Translations under genes and position numbers: made by a program
The notes under the pieces: model-generated
What the model saw: the letters and a program-made list of their open reading frames with translations, nothing else
Databases searched by the model: none
What the model was told of the DNA's origin: nothing
NCBI RefSeq assembly: GCF_902635505.1
Contig: NC_045426.1
Coordinates: 672,733,087-672,797,086 of the forward strand
Length of the DNA: 64,000 bases
Direction: 5' to 3'
DNA from: Sarcophilus harrisii
Taxonomy: Eukaryota > Chordata > Mammalia > Dasyuromorphia > Dasyuridae
Shown here: positions 42,001-55,900 of the stretch, piece by piece
How positions within the stretch are numbered: the first letter of the stretch is position 1
Layout: each line of letters begins with the position of its first letter

Positions 42001-45000
42001 ACCAGAGTCCCATCTCAGAGTCTTCTCCCTGTCCTGGGACTGTGGTCCCAGGGAGATACAAACATTTGGGAAGGCATGATGGAGGTGGCTGAACCTGAAG
42101 GTCCTCCCTACAGGAGCTCTTCAGCCCTAAGAACTGTCATTTCTATAAAGCATTTACCTTATCTCACAATAGTCCTGCAAGAGAGTTAGTGCAAAGTCCA
42201 TAGTATACTTTAAATAACTATATAAATGTGAATTATTTTGGCTGCTCCAGTCCTCAAGAATCTCATCAGTGAGGGGGCTTGCTCCTCCAGCTCACACCTT
42301 GCTACACAGCTTTATGATAATGAAGAGCTGAATTGCATCCAGAGGAGGGTGCTAAAAGGATGGTTGGACTGGAGATGATGCCATTGTTGGATCAGTTGAA
42401 GGAACTGAGATGCTGACTTGGAGAAGAGAAGTCATACAGGAGACACAACAGTGATCTTCAGTTATCTAAGGGGATGTCACCAGGGAAGAGGAATTGAATG
42501 TATTCTCCTCTATCCTAGAGGACGGATAGCAATGGAAGGAATATGATATAAGGAAAAACTTTCTAACAGAGTTGTCTATAAAGTGAAAGGGCTGCTTGTC
42601 TTGTTACTCGGTTTTACTTTTTCATCCAGCAAACACTTAGTAAATGTCCATTATGGACAAGGCGCTGTCTGAGGTTTTAGGAGTTTAAAGATAAAAGCAA
42701 AATTCTCCTTGCTCCCAAGAAACAGCATCCTGTGAGGGTGAATGGGTTCCCCATCCCAAGAATCCTTAGCTTGGAAGATGGCTGATTACTTGGAGAGGTT
42801 AGAGTTTCACAGTGCACAAGGGATTCCTGTTCATGCAAGGACTGACAAGATGACCACTGTGGTTCTGTGGTTCAACAGACACACAATTTGCAACCAAGTC
42901 TCCCCCCCAACTTTTTCTCTAACTAGCTAGATCCTGCAAGGGACTGCTCAGATGATACAGTCTTCAAGAAGCCTTCATCCTCCAGAAGAGCACTGGAAGA
43001 AGACTAATAGAGCTTGCAAGCCTTGTTAGCCTCAAGAAAACCAAAGTTCAAGAGAGGAAATGGTTTTGCCCACAACACAAGGAAGTGACAGAGACAGCAC
43101 TTGAAGTCTTGGTTTTAAACTGCCAGTCCAGGACTGTGCAGTGCATCAAAGAGTGAGAGGGAAAGCCCTCCAGGGAAGCCTGGATTCACCTGCCAGCTGT
43201 CTGTGAGCTCCTGAACCTGCAATTTCAGCTCCCGAAGGGAGGCCACGGCCTCACTCTCCCGAAGTTTTAGGCCTTTTAGTTCTTCCTGTAGCCGGGCCAC
43301 ATTGTTCTCATCAGGAAGCGAGTTGTTCCTCTAGGAAGAGCAGAAGAGAGAACAGAGTCTGTGAAGGGAATCAAGCTTTTGTCCCCTTGCCCTCCTATTC
43401 CCTCCCTTTGGGGCCCCAGGGCTTGGTACCTGAAGAGAGCAGTAGGTGATCTTATCTAGCAGGGTCTAGCAGTTTCCTCGTCCTCACTACCAGGCTTGGT
43501 ACCTTTGCTTCTCAAAGAGTTGTTTACCCGTCTTCTTCACTGCCAGGACCATACCTTTCCTAATCCCCACTAAGGCAAGAACCCATTGGTCCTTGTTTTC
43601 TAGAGGAAACAAATAATATTCCTGACTTCCATTCTTCACTCTTATAGCTAGGCTGGTGAATGGAGCCCTAGGACCTCTAGACTTCTGGGAAAGTCTGGCT
43701 TCCTAGGGCAAAACTACTGAAGAACTAGGAGGAGAGCCCCTTTGTGACTCAAAGTTTCCACTTTCCAGGCTTTCAGACTCCAGTCTAAGTTACTGTGATG
43801 AAAAATTGAAAAACGAAGTCAGATACATGAAGGGAAGGAGACAGAAGGAGGCAGTGAGGGAGAGATGATGTCGTAAAGAGGGCGGCAGAAAGAGAAGACC
43901 AGATCTCTCCTACCTTATAACCTTTCTGGAAAGATGCAAGTCTGTAGGCTTATCCCACTGTTGGCAACCCTCTGGATCTGATACCTAACCCTTCCCTCAG
44001 CCCCTATCAAATACTTAGAAGATGCAGGGATTATAAATTCCTCGAGCTTCTAGACAAGTCATATTGTCCCTCCAGATATAAGAGTCTCTACACAGCTTGG
44101 ATCAATGAAATTCTTCCGAGCTCCCCTGAAAAGTAGGCTCTTCAATTGGGTGGAGCCATAACCAATATTATTTGCACAGTGCTTTACAGTGTATAGATCT
44201 GACCATGTCTTCTCTATTCAGTCAGTTTCAGTGGCTCTATGCAGCACCTCTAGATTCAATCAAAAATTCAGTTTGGATTTACAACTCCTTCATAATCTGA
44301 TCCCTTCCTACCTTTCTGGTCTTTTTATGCCCTACTTCCCTCCATGTGCCCTACAAACCAGTGACACTGGGGCTTCATTTTTGCTATTCAAACAAGACAC
44401 TCCCTCCATCTCTTCTGGACATTTTCTCCAGTTGGTCCCCATGCCTAGAATTCTCTTCCTCCTCATCTCTGCTTGGTGACTTCTTTGAAGTCCCAGCTAT
44501 AATCCCACCCTCTACAAGAAACTTTCCCAATCCCCTTAATGCTATTACCTTCTCTCTTTTGATTATCTTCCAATTTATCCTGCCTGTGTCTTCTATGTAC
44601 AAAGCTGTTAGTGGATTGTTTCCCCGCCATTAGACTGAGCTCTGAGGGCAACCTTTGCATCCTCAGTTCTTAGAAGATGCTAAATAAGTGCCTGTTGACA
44701 AAGTGCTTTTCCCACAATAACTTCATGAGGCATTTCAGTGGTGGAAACAAACAGGTTTAGGAAAGCCTCAACATGCCCAAGGTTACAAGCAAGTGATTGA
44801 ACAAGACTTAGAAAGATCTCCTCACTTCAGGGTCAAATCTCTTTCCATTACCCTAGACAGCAAGAGTTTCCTCCAGAGAAGGAAATTCTTATGTTCAACT
44901 TAAATCTTCTACTTTGCAAATTACAAACCAAATCCTTTTTTCCTTGTCCAGATCTTAATAACAGTGGGGAACAGCTAGTCTCTACCCTTTTGTCAGAAGC

Positions 45001-48000
45001 CTTCTCTGGGTGCAGGGAACCCTAAAACATTAATAAATTACTAAGTAATAAATTACTTTTTATTGATTCTCAAATACCCTCTGACAAACTGGGATCCCTG
45101 AATATGCCTCATGGTCAGAAAGGCCTACATCTGGACACAGCACCCATCAGTCTGATTGAAACTGAGAATGATACATCAGATCACTGGACGAATGGCTATG
45201 GGCAGGATTCCAAAAACACTATTTTTAGAGTCTTAAGAGAAGGGCCCCAGCTTTTGGTGAGGGTGGGGAATAGGATGGTGGGGAGGTAGGATATCTCTAA
45301 GATTTTCCTTCCAAATGAACAGGGCACCTCTTAAGGGCTTTTTAGCAACTAGAGTTGGAGACCAAGGCAATGATCTAGGCAAACAGGGACTGATTTAATG
45401 TAGAGGCTGTGTAAAGATAAACTGATCTCTGAAATCTCCATTTTGTAGAGTGGAGTCAATATGAAACTAGCTGGGGTAGGAGCCACGAATTCGGGCTCCC
45501 TGCTTCTCTGCTGTCTGTGCTAGATAGGAAAACATCTCTAATGAGATACTCTCAGAAGCTGGGGCTGGAGTACAGAATTTTTGAAGTTGGCCCTACTGTT
45601 GTAAATACTACTCAAACTAGGCAGAGCAGAGTCAACTTTTGTGACCCACATTGCCCTTCACCTTCTTGAATGGCTGGCATATTCCAAACAGTGGTTGCCA
45701 TATTCTCTTGGATTACTGAAGAGTTTGCACAAGACACTCTCAGGGGGTGTGTTCCCTACAAAGTTCTTTTCTATCTGAATGGAAGCCCTGAAATGAAAGC
45801 TGTGCCAAATCTGCTGCACAGTTCCCAGGAAGTAAGGATACAGAAAGAAAAGCAGTCTTAGAGACCAATCTGGCCCATGAAAAAATTATAATGATCAAAT
45901 GACATTTATATAGCATTTTAAGGTATTCAGAGTACTTGGCACACATGGAGTCTCAATACAACTCTGTGAGGAAAGTCTTAGAGGGATTATTATCCTTATT
46001 ACATCTTTGAAGCAAGTAAAGTGACCTGCACAGTCATCTGGTGAGTGTCAGCATGGTATCTGAACCCAGAAATGATGACAAGTGCAGCACTTGCTTTGAT
46101 CCGTCACAGGGCAATTTCTAAGACAGCTCCGTTTCCTTAGTTGGAAGTGAATGCCTCTCTGACCTATCCCTACAGCAGAATTTCTGTCCTGCAGTCAGAG
46201 GATGCCCAGGGACACCCCACGTGTCTCTCCTCTCTCCATGTTGTGGACACAGAGAGTGACCGTAGTCCTGAGGCTGGCTTTGAGGTGGGACTCACAAGCA
46301 CTGGCCTCATTTTGATGTTCTGTGTGTGTCTCGTGGACATACACATATGGTTTCTGTGTCCACAAGTTTCTGTGTATGTATGTGTACAGGTAGTTGGGAT
46401 AGGGGAGGAGAAGGGAAGGAAAATGTGTCACTTGCCTCTGTCCCAAGCCAAGCTGATCTTGCTAACTTCCCAGCAGTAATGCAGAACACTTTTAAAAACT
46501 CTTTTTGTACACCTATCTAGAGAGATGAGCTTATGTAGGAATCAGGACATTTCACTTTTCCTTAGCTTTCCCTTTAAAATACTTTCAGTGATTTACAAGA
46601 TCAGAGTGATAAAATCTTAAGCAGCAAAATTCTTTGATTCTGTGTGTAATAGGGCTGAGTTTGGATGGATAGATTATGTAGCTACATACTTTCTTTAAGT
46701 CCTTGTTAGAGTCTCTCCTTCTGCAAGAAACTCTTTCTAGTCCTGTTTAATTTTGATGGCTTCCTTCTGAGACTAGCCCTAATTTATCCTGTATATATCT
46801 TGTTTGTACATAGTTGTTGGGATGCCATCTCCCCTAACTGACTGGGAATTTCTTGAGATCAGGGAATGTCTTGCTTTTCTTTGAATCTCCAAAATTTAAC
46901 ATAGAGCCTAAAACATTGTAGGTGTTTCATAAGTGCTTGTCGACTGACTGATGACAAGTGCTTGGAGATCTTCAGATAACTTTGTGGAAGACAGTCCCAA
47001 TGCCTTGTAGACTGTTCCTGTGGGCTGGTAATATGGTTCTTTAACCACCACAAATCCTCTGGTCTCTAGGCCTGAAGGCAAAATTAGATATTTGGTTTCT
47101 GGGTCATGTGCCCCGATTCTTCCACTTCAGGACTGAAAATAAGATCCAGGTATCTAGCCTTTCTCTCTTGAGCCCCCACCTCAGAGTTGGAAATAAGACC
47201 TGGGCACCAGCCTTCCATCCAGAACCTATCTCCCCAGTTCAGGGCATAGAATGGGGATTCAGACATCTGTTTTCTCTCATCTGTGCCAATTCCCTGCCTC
47301 AGGTCTGAGAAAAGGACTCAACTATCTGACCTCTCCATCTTCATACCCAGACACTCTAACTCCTGGCCCTTTCCTTTATTCCCCCTCATTACTTGGGTAG
47401 TGGTTCTCAGGGCTCTCGAGTGGCCCCTCTTCTTGCACTTAGATGCAGGAAGGAAATGGTGGGGGAGAGGCACGTGGAGATGTTGGTAGGAGAGCTCTGA
47501 GCTCATGTCTTTGAAGGTACCACAGACAACACCTTCACCAAGGTTTGCACAGTAGGACTGACCGCAGCGGAGAGGAAAGCCAGAATGATAAACAAGGTGG
47601 TGGTGGTTGGGGGAAGCACAATATAGGAAAATCCAGAGGTTCACTTTGAAGCCACAGAAGCTTATTATTTGGGCAGGTGAGTTTCTATCTCATTCCATCC
47701 TATCCCATCTCCTCCCCAGACTGACATTTTTGTTTGCTAGTTCCAAGGCACCCTTCTTCCTCAGAGGCCCCACCTTCTCCATGTCCAGGACTTTGTCCTG
47801 CATCTCTCGGAGGGCACTCAGGGTCTCTGTTTCACGCATTCGAGATTGCTCTAGTTCTGTCTCCAGATGGGCCACAAACTCTTCTGTTAAGCGAGGATTA
47901 TCCTGCAGGAGACAAAGGTCAATGGGATAAGATATAAACCAGATGTAAGTTACATCCTAGAGGTGTGGAGAGATGAGGGAGACAAAGAGTTCTGCTGTTC

Positions 48001-51000
48001 TCTGCCTTGGTCAGCCCATATCTGCAGTGCTGGGTTCAATTCTGGGTATCACTTTTTTTTTTTTAAAGATAACACAAGATTTAGTAGCTTCTTCATTAAA
48101 GGATTGAAGCATTTGAAATATGATATTCCAGAGAGCAATGGAGTTAGGGTTACAGCCAAGAATCAACTACCCAGCAAAACTAAGTATAATCATTCATGGG
48201 AAAACTGGACTTTCAGTGAAATAGAGGATTTTCTTTTTTTTCTTTTCTATTATTATTATTATAGCTTTTTATTGACAAAACATATGCATGGGTAATTTTT
48301 CAACATTGACCCTTGCAAACACTTTTGTTCCAACTTTTCCCCTCCTTCCCTCCACCTCCTCCCCTAGATGGCAGGCAGTCTGGGTATCACTTTTAAGGAG
48401 AGATGCAAACAAACAAGAGTATGTAGAAAGAACGTTGGCCGAAATAATGAGGATATTGAATACTGGGCCATATGAAGAACGGTTGAATAAAACTGGGGAT
48501 ATCAGCCTGGAGGAGATAAGGTTTAGGAAAGGGCATGAGAGCTGTCTTCAAATACATAAGGGTGATCACAGGGAAGAAGAACAGAATTTGTTCCTCTTGA
48601 CCCCAAAAGGCAGGAGTAGGAACAATAGGCAGAAGATGCAGACTGGGAACTTTTTGGCTCAAGAGAAAATTTCCTAATGCTTAAGGCTATCTTGAAGCTG
48701 CCTTGGGAGCTTTCTTTGGGTGAGCATGAAATGGAAGCTGATTCATTTCTTGTAGGGGCTAGTGCTCAAGTACATACAGGTTGTTCCCTAAAGTCCCTTC
48801 CATGTCAGAGGTCTTCAGGATTCTAGTTTTCAATCACGTCTCCTTTCAAAGTCACTAGGCTCTTCCTAGAACCAGTTAGTCCACCTTGAAACACAGATTT
48901 GATCATGCAATGCTAGTTATAACTTTTCTTTTCTCTTTTTTTCCCCCCACAAATGGTAGTTTTATTTAGGGGAAGAGGTTACAGACAAAATGGTGAGATA
49001 CAACAGACACCAGGAATGGTAAATATGAAATAAGAGTTAGGAGAGCATAAAAAGGAGTTTTATGGAAAAGGCAAGTTCCCTAGAGAAAGGAAACATCCCA
49101 TGAGATTGGGGCATGCCCTTAATTGGCAGGCTAAACCCTGAAAGGGATTTAGCACCCTAAAAGTGACTATAACTTCTGAACTCATGCCACTACCTTCTGT
49201 AGTCAGTTTCACTATAGTCTTTTCCAGAGACTAAAAAGGGAAAATGAAGCATTTGGTGGGAAGTACAGAATTATCATCACCTGGAGGAATAAGAAGAAGC
49301 AAAATACAATCCTTGCTCTCAGGAAGCTTATAATCTAAATGGGGAGATGACTGTCTGTATATATGCACATACACACACAGACATAAAATTTATACAAAAC
49401 AAACATATAGGATAAATAGCAAATAATTAACAAGAGAGAAAACATTGGAACTGAGAGATTACAGGAGGTTTCCTGTATAAGGTGGGATTTTACTTGGACT
49501 TAAACCAATTAATGGGTAGTTATGAATAGAAGTGTTAAATATACACATCCCATAACCTGGGCATTATCTCTGAGCTCCCAGCCATCAAACACTGTCACAA
49601 GAAAAGAGCACCGAGACTTTGGAAGCAAGGATCCTTGGGTTCTCATTCTGGCTACACCCCAAATGGGCTGTGACCTCAGTAAAATAATTACCACTCTGAG
49701 TTTCAGTCTCATCTGTAAAATAAGATGTTGGACTAAATGCTTTCTTCCAGTTCTAACAGTCTGGGTTTGCTGAAGTCTTACTCTGAGAAACCGGGCCTGG
49801 GGATGGGCAAAGCTTAAGAAAAGTATCTGGGGTGAATGCATCTGGTCTCTATTTGGATATCTTTGGTGGTTACCCATGCCAAAAGGTCCTCATTCCGACA
49901 TTCAAAAGTCCTTCATCATTTGTTCCAACACACTTGTCTAGCCTTATTTCATACTACTTTTTCCTTTCCCAACCAAACTGAACAAGCCTTCATTTGCCAT
50001 TGTCCTCCTTCCTTTTACACTCTGTGTTTTTGCTGCCATTATTGCCCATGCCTAGAATTCTCCCTCTTCTTCTCACATCTACATCTCTTAAAATTCCTTC
50101 CTTCCTTCAAGGTTCAATTCAGATATTACTTTCTCTATGAAGCCTTTCCTGATCTTCCAATTAAAAGTCATCTTTCTCTCTTCAAATTTTTCATTGCATT
50201 TTTCCTGGACTTCTCCTTTGCACTTCTCTCTCTCTCTCTCTCTTGTATCAGGGTGATTTTTATATTTGCCTCCTGGAAGAAAGGCTGTATACCATCTATC
50301 TTTGAATTCTGAGGGATGAGCACGCACAACAATATAAGGAAATAAGAGCACCTGATCTGGTAAAATCCATTTATGTTGAGCCCTGCATTCAGCATTTAGA
50401 TAAGTGCTTATCGGGGAATGGGCATCTCTTATTCACCAGTTAGTCCATGACATGTCAAAGAAAAAAATGTACATAGCATTAAACATTTTAATCTATGGTG
50501 AGGCTCAGTTTCCCAAGTTTAGAGAATAGTTCTTCAATAGCAGTGAATAAAGGGAGTGAATAGAGGACAGAAGTTAAGACTGTTAAGGTTTGTGGTCCTG
50601 GCTAAGCACTCTATATCCAACCAAGTATGAGATCTACTTAAATAAACAACAGTTTTCTAGATACGGTCTTGGGATCAAAAGTGACCTCTAAGGATCCTCA
50701 TTCCAGGTGAGGCCTTGTGGTATCATAGTTATTCTCAACATTTCCTTCTCTTCTCTCCTCCTCCTACCTCAACTCTTTTATCCAGATTCTTGATTCCTGA
50801 AGTCCCAAATAGAATGGTCTGGAGGAGAAATCTACCACATAAGATAGAGGTCCTCTGTGGAAAATATGAGGGGAAATACCACATATTTGTGATATTTGTG
50901 GTATTGTGGTATCTGTGGAGGGGTTAGCAAGCTGTATTTGTGAAAAGAATACCCACACTAAGTTGACTACACATCTTTTAAAGTATTCTATTAGGAAGAG

Positions 51001-52870
51001 GAAAGTGGTATAGAGGACAGAGAGCTGGGTCTGGAGTCATAAAGATATGAATTCAAACTTAACCTTAGGCATTTATTAGCCATGAGACCCAGGGGCAAGT
51101 CATCTAATGCCACTGCCTCAATTTCCTTAATAAAAGCACTTACCACCCATAATTGTTGAAGACCTTATGAGATAATATTTGTCAACTTTAAAGTGCTATA
51201 TAAATGCTGGCTATTATTATAATTATTGCTATTGGTACTGTTATTATTAAAACTGGGAAAGAAACTGGGTTTTGAGTCACTGCTATCTTGGTTTAGATTT
51301 AAAAGATAAAAACTTTCACTAAAAAAGAAAAGTTAAATCCTTTATCTTTCAAGAAAAGAGAGAAATTGTGAGTTCTAGAGAAACATGGAGAATCGTAGAA
51401 AATGAAGTCTCTTTTGACATAGAGATCAGGCTTTGCTCTCAGTGAGTATGTAGTAAGTCAGTACTCTGGAAAAAGAAGAATGATTTTTCAAGGATACAAC
51501 CAGGGAAAAACACTCAAAGGAAGTTTCCAATAGTATGGGAAATAGAGTAGAAACATTTCTCAGCAGAGAAACTGAAATGTTAAAAGTTTCTATTTGTCAG
51601 AATTATGACCCAGTTCCTTGTGATCTTAAATCATTACAAAATTCAAACTCTGAACAATGAAAATGATTTCATCTCTTAAGCTTTTTTTCATACAACTATT
51701 ATGAAAGGAAATTCAATATGTGAAAAGTATCTGAGTGACAAATCAAGAGACAGAAAAAGCCATTGATTAAAAAGGAATGTTTTACATTTATGGTTTTACT
51801 TAAGTGTTAAGGAAGCCTCTTTGAGGCAGGGGAAGAAAGACTAGCCAGTAAATGCAGCCCCTGTTCACTGGTCAAAGAGTTTCTCCAAGCACTGGCAGGT
51901 GCTGGAATCTGGAATCTGGAATCAAAGGACTCCTGATGGTCCAATGAAATGAGAGTTGAAGATAAGAAGGAGATGATTAGAGGATGATTAGAGGATGAAG
52001 GGGAAGATAATCAAGTATTTATTCATTTTCCCTACCCTCTTCCATTTTCCTAGGCAAGATCACCCCTCAGGGAGAATAAAAATATATTTATCTATTCATA
52101 CCAATGTTTTAGATGAAGTGAAATCTGGAAAAGACTTTAGCTTAAAAAGGCCAAGATCCTTCACTGCATCCAGGGCCATCTCTAGTCATCTTGATTTATA
52201 TCTGGCCACTAGATCCAGATAGCTCCAGAGGAAAGTGTAAGGTTGGTAACTTTGCACAACCCTTCCTTCCTCAAATCCAACTCATTTGCAAGTCATGACA
52301 TCACCTTCCTTGAATCATGGTCCTCTTTAAGAACAAGGACAAACCATAACACTATCAATATTTGTACATCTGGAGAAGGAAATGGCAAATCACAACAATT
52401 GCCAAGAAAACTCCAAATGGGATCATGATGTGTTAGACACTATCAGACATTACTGAAGAATAACAGTTACAAAAAACCTATAAATCTGGACCATTTCATT
52501 GTCCAGAGTAGACAGGCCTATGTGGTATATCACATTAGAGGTCTCTGCGAAAATGGGATAGCATGAGGGTACTAGGCAACTTTTGGTAGACTAGGGCATT
52601 GAAAGGGGATGAGGGACAAAGTCTAAAGGCAGAATAAACCTAAGTGGTAATGAAGACAACTGAACAAAACACCTTTATTTATGAGGTACAACCTGATATA
52701 CCAGATAAAGAATTCTCCAAGCACAACTTAATAACTATGAGACTACAGACAAATCAGAAACTTGGAGAAGCTTGATTTCCTCTTATATAAAAGGAGGAAT
52801 AACAATACCTGCTATAGGGTTGCAGCGAGAATCAAATAATCATACACTCATACACACACACACACACACA

Positions 52871-52908
<38 letters not shown>

Positions 52909-55900
52909 CATTCCCCACCCTTTCTCTCTTTCTCCTATTCCATCCCTATCCTCTTTATCTTTTTTTGTTTCTCCTTTCTGAAATTTCCCTCAGTTATTAG
53001 TTCCAATGATCTCCCTTTAAAATCTAATTTAACCCTTCTCCTCACATCTTCTGCTGCCTTAAATGACCTTAGAGGTCATCTAGTATTCCCCCATTTCCCC
53101 AATTGTATTGATGAAAAAGTTGAGACCCAGATAGATTCAAGTGAATTGTCTTGAGCCCTTTATGTTTCCCATCTCCTACCAATCTCTATTTCCAGGTCAA
53201 ATCATCCTTGTTCCTAATTTAGCCTTTACTTATGAACATTCCTTTTCAGATGTTTTGTCTGGCCAGTGTACAGAGCAGCCCTCAGGCCTTTCCTGCTTAT
53301 ATTGGACCCTGATTCATGCTAAGTACTATAGAATAGAAGACAACAGGGTGCTCCTAACCTGCTACATTTTTACTGCAGGGTGAAAAAAAGCTAACAGATT
53401 TCTCCAACAGGGTGTCCTGTTAGCTCCAGAGTGAAGGCAGACATAACCACAAAATGGAGTGGGGGCAGGGTGGGGTGGGGATGGAGGAGCCGTTGCACTG
53501 CTGCTTCTGCAGCTGTTGACAGTTGATCAGATAAGAAACAAGTCTGAGGCTGGGGACCTGGACAGATGCTTCCCTGTGCCTATGGGGGACTCCAAGAAAG
53601 TTCCCTGAACTGAACAGGTTATAGTGGTGATGACTACTTTTCTTCCTAGGAGGCAGAGGCCCTAGACTCACCACAGATATCCTGTTTAAAAGACCCTACT
53701 TTTAATCTCAGTGGCTACTAAGGACAGAGGAGCCAAGAACACAAAGACTGGATATATAATTTTAATTAGCCTGGTCTAGTTGACCTAGATAATCTCTGAC
53801 ACACCTTTCAACTCAGATTCTAAAACTCTAGCCCTCTATGATTATGCATCTCCCAGAGCCCTAATTTTGTCCATCTCTCTGACCTGGCTGCCTCCATTTA
53901 AAGCTCTTCACAACTCTGCCTCTTCCTATCTTAATAGTCTTATCTTTTACTCCCTTCCATGTGCTCCCAAATCAGCCACAAAGACCTTCTTATACTCCTT
54001 AACATGATGGCATCTCCCAACTCCAAGCCTTCTCCTGGAACATTCTGCACCATCCTCTCTGCCTCATGGCGTCCCTGGCTTCCTTTAAAACTCATTTCAA
54101 ATGTTACTTTCTGCTGAAGGCCTTGAATGATCCTCCCACCTCCACCCCCTCCCTTCTACTAGTAATTTCCCTCTGAGATTACCTTTTGTCTATTCTGTAT
54201 GTACTGAGTGCATACATGGTTGTTTCACTTTGTCTTTCCCATTAGAATGCAAGCTCCTTGAGGGAAAGGGATTGCATTTTGGCCTTTCTTTGTATCTCCA
54301 GTGCTTACATATTATCTGGCACATAGTAATTGCTTAATAAATGTTTGATGACTGACAATTATCCACATCTATTCCTCAAAGGATCTTGCATCTTGGGAGA
54401 ACCATATATTTCTGTCCTCCATCTCTGTCTCAGGCCTTTGCATATAGTGGCGAAGCATGCAGATCCATGCTCAGGTCTCATTTTATCCAAAGGTATGGCC
54501 ATGAAGAGTCCTAAAATGATGTTCCTGGCCTGATGGGGAGAAAAGCTGAAACTGATTTTGTCTCCATCCAGGAGAATATTTCATTTGCTCTTGGCTCATA
54601 AAGAACCAAAGAACAGCTCTTTCCTAAGGCCAAAGATCCTGGGGTGCAAACCCTGGGGAAATGCATCTTCTCTCTAGTGAAAGCCATCGGTACCCTGCCA
54701 GGCAAGTCCAGCTCTTCTCTATGCTCCCTATGAGTAGGTTACTCAAATCAAATCAAATCAAATAGCAAATGAAATAACATGTAAAGTACTTGAGAAACCT
54801 TAAAGTGCTATTATCAGCTGTCATTAACTATTATTAGCTATTATTATGTAGCTGCTCCTTAGGAAAGGGGACTTAGAAACTAAAGTTTCAGTCCTTTCTC
54901 TTTCTCTGCCTTTCTTCATCTCTGTCTCTGTCATTCTCACATCCACATCCACACACACAGACCCACACAGACACATAAAAACACACATACAAAGTGGGGT
55001 CCTCAATATTTAGATGAGCTGGGGTGGATCTCTTATACCTACAATGGTGGAACCCATCTATATTTGCTAATTTTTTGTGTATCTTCTCCATGTACTCCAA
55101 TAAATTCTCTACAGGGGATTAACCTAACAACTTGGGGGAGGGAGTGTCCTCCTTTGAGTCTCTTGCCATTTCATGGATTCCAATGGAGCAGGGAAACTAG
55201 TCATTATAGGATGATTTCAAATTGGAAGGGATTTCAGAAATTACATAGTCCAACCTCTCCATTTTAGATGAGGAAAGGAAGGTCCTGCTCTATTTAAGGA
55301 AATTACCCAAGGTCACATAGGCATTAAGTGGAAGAGCTGGGACTTCTGACTTCAAACCCAGTACTCTTTCCACTGCATCACACTGCCTTAGCTACCTTTC
55401 ACTGTTGCCATATGCCTAGTCTCTTCCTTTTCTAGTCACACATCTCTCGACTGTAATCTATTAGCCTGTTTTGCCTATGCAAAACGTTATTAGTACATCA
55501 TTAGTAATATGTTAGCCTACTTATCTCCACTATGCACCATTTTATTGCCATTGGTTGATGTTCAACTTCAATTCTTTGGAGACTAGAGAGTTCCATGATT
55601 CACGGCCCCATAGCGGCAGCAGAGGAATAAAAACGTTACAACGATGGGCCTTTGTTTCAGGGAGAAGCTTTGAACCATTATGAACACTGTACATTTTTCC
55701 AGAGGCATTCCAGATTGCTCCCCTCCTGTTGTCCAAATCTGGACCATTTATGGTTCATCCACAGAATTTGTCCAAGACAAATGTATTGATGGGTTAGCTC
55801 TCTGGATTGTCCACATAATTTTATATCATAGCCTGAACCATGGGCATTCTTCATCTACTTGAATTTTTCCTATATGGATCGAGCTGAAAACTCAAGTGAC

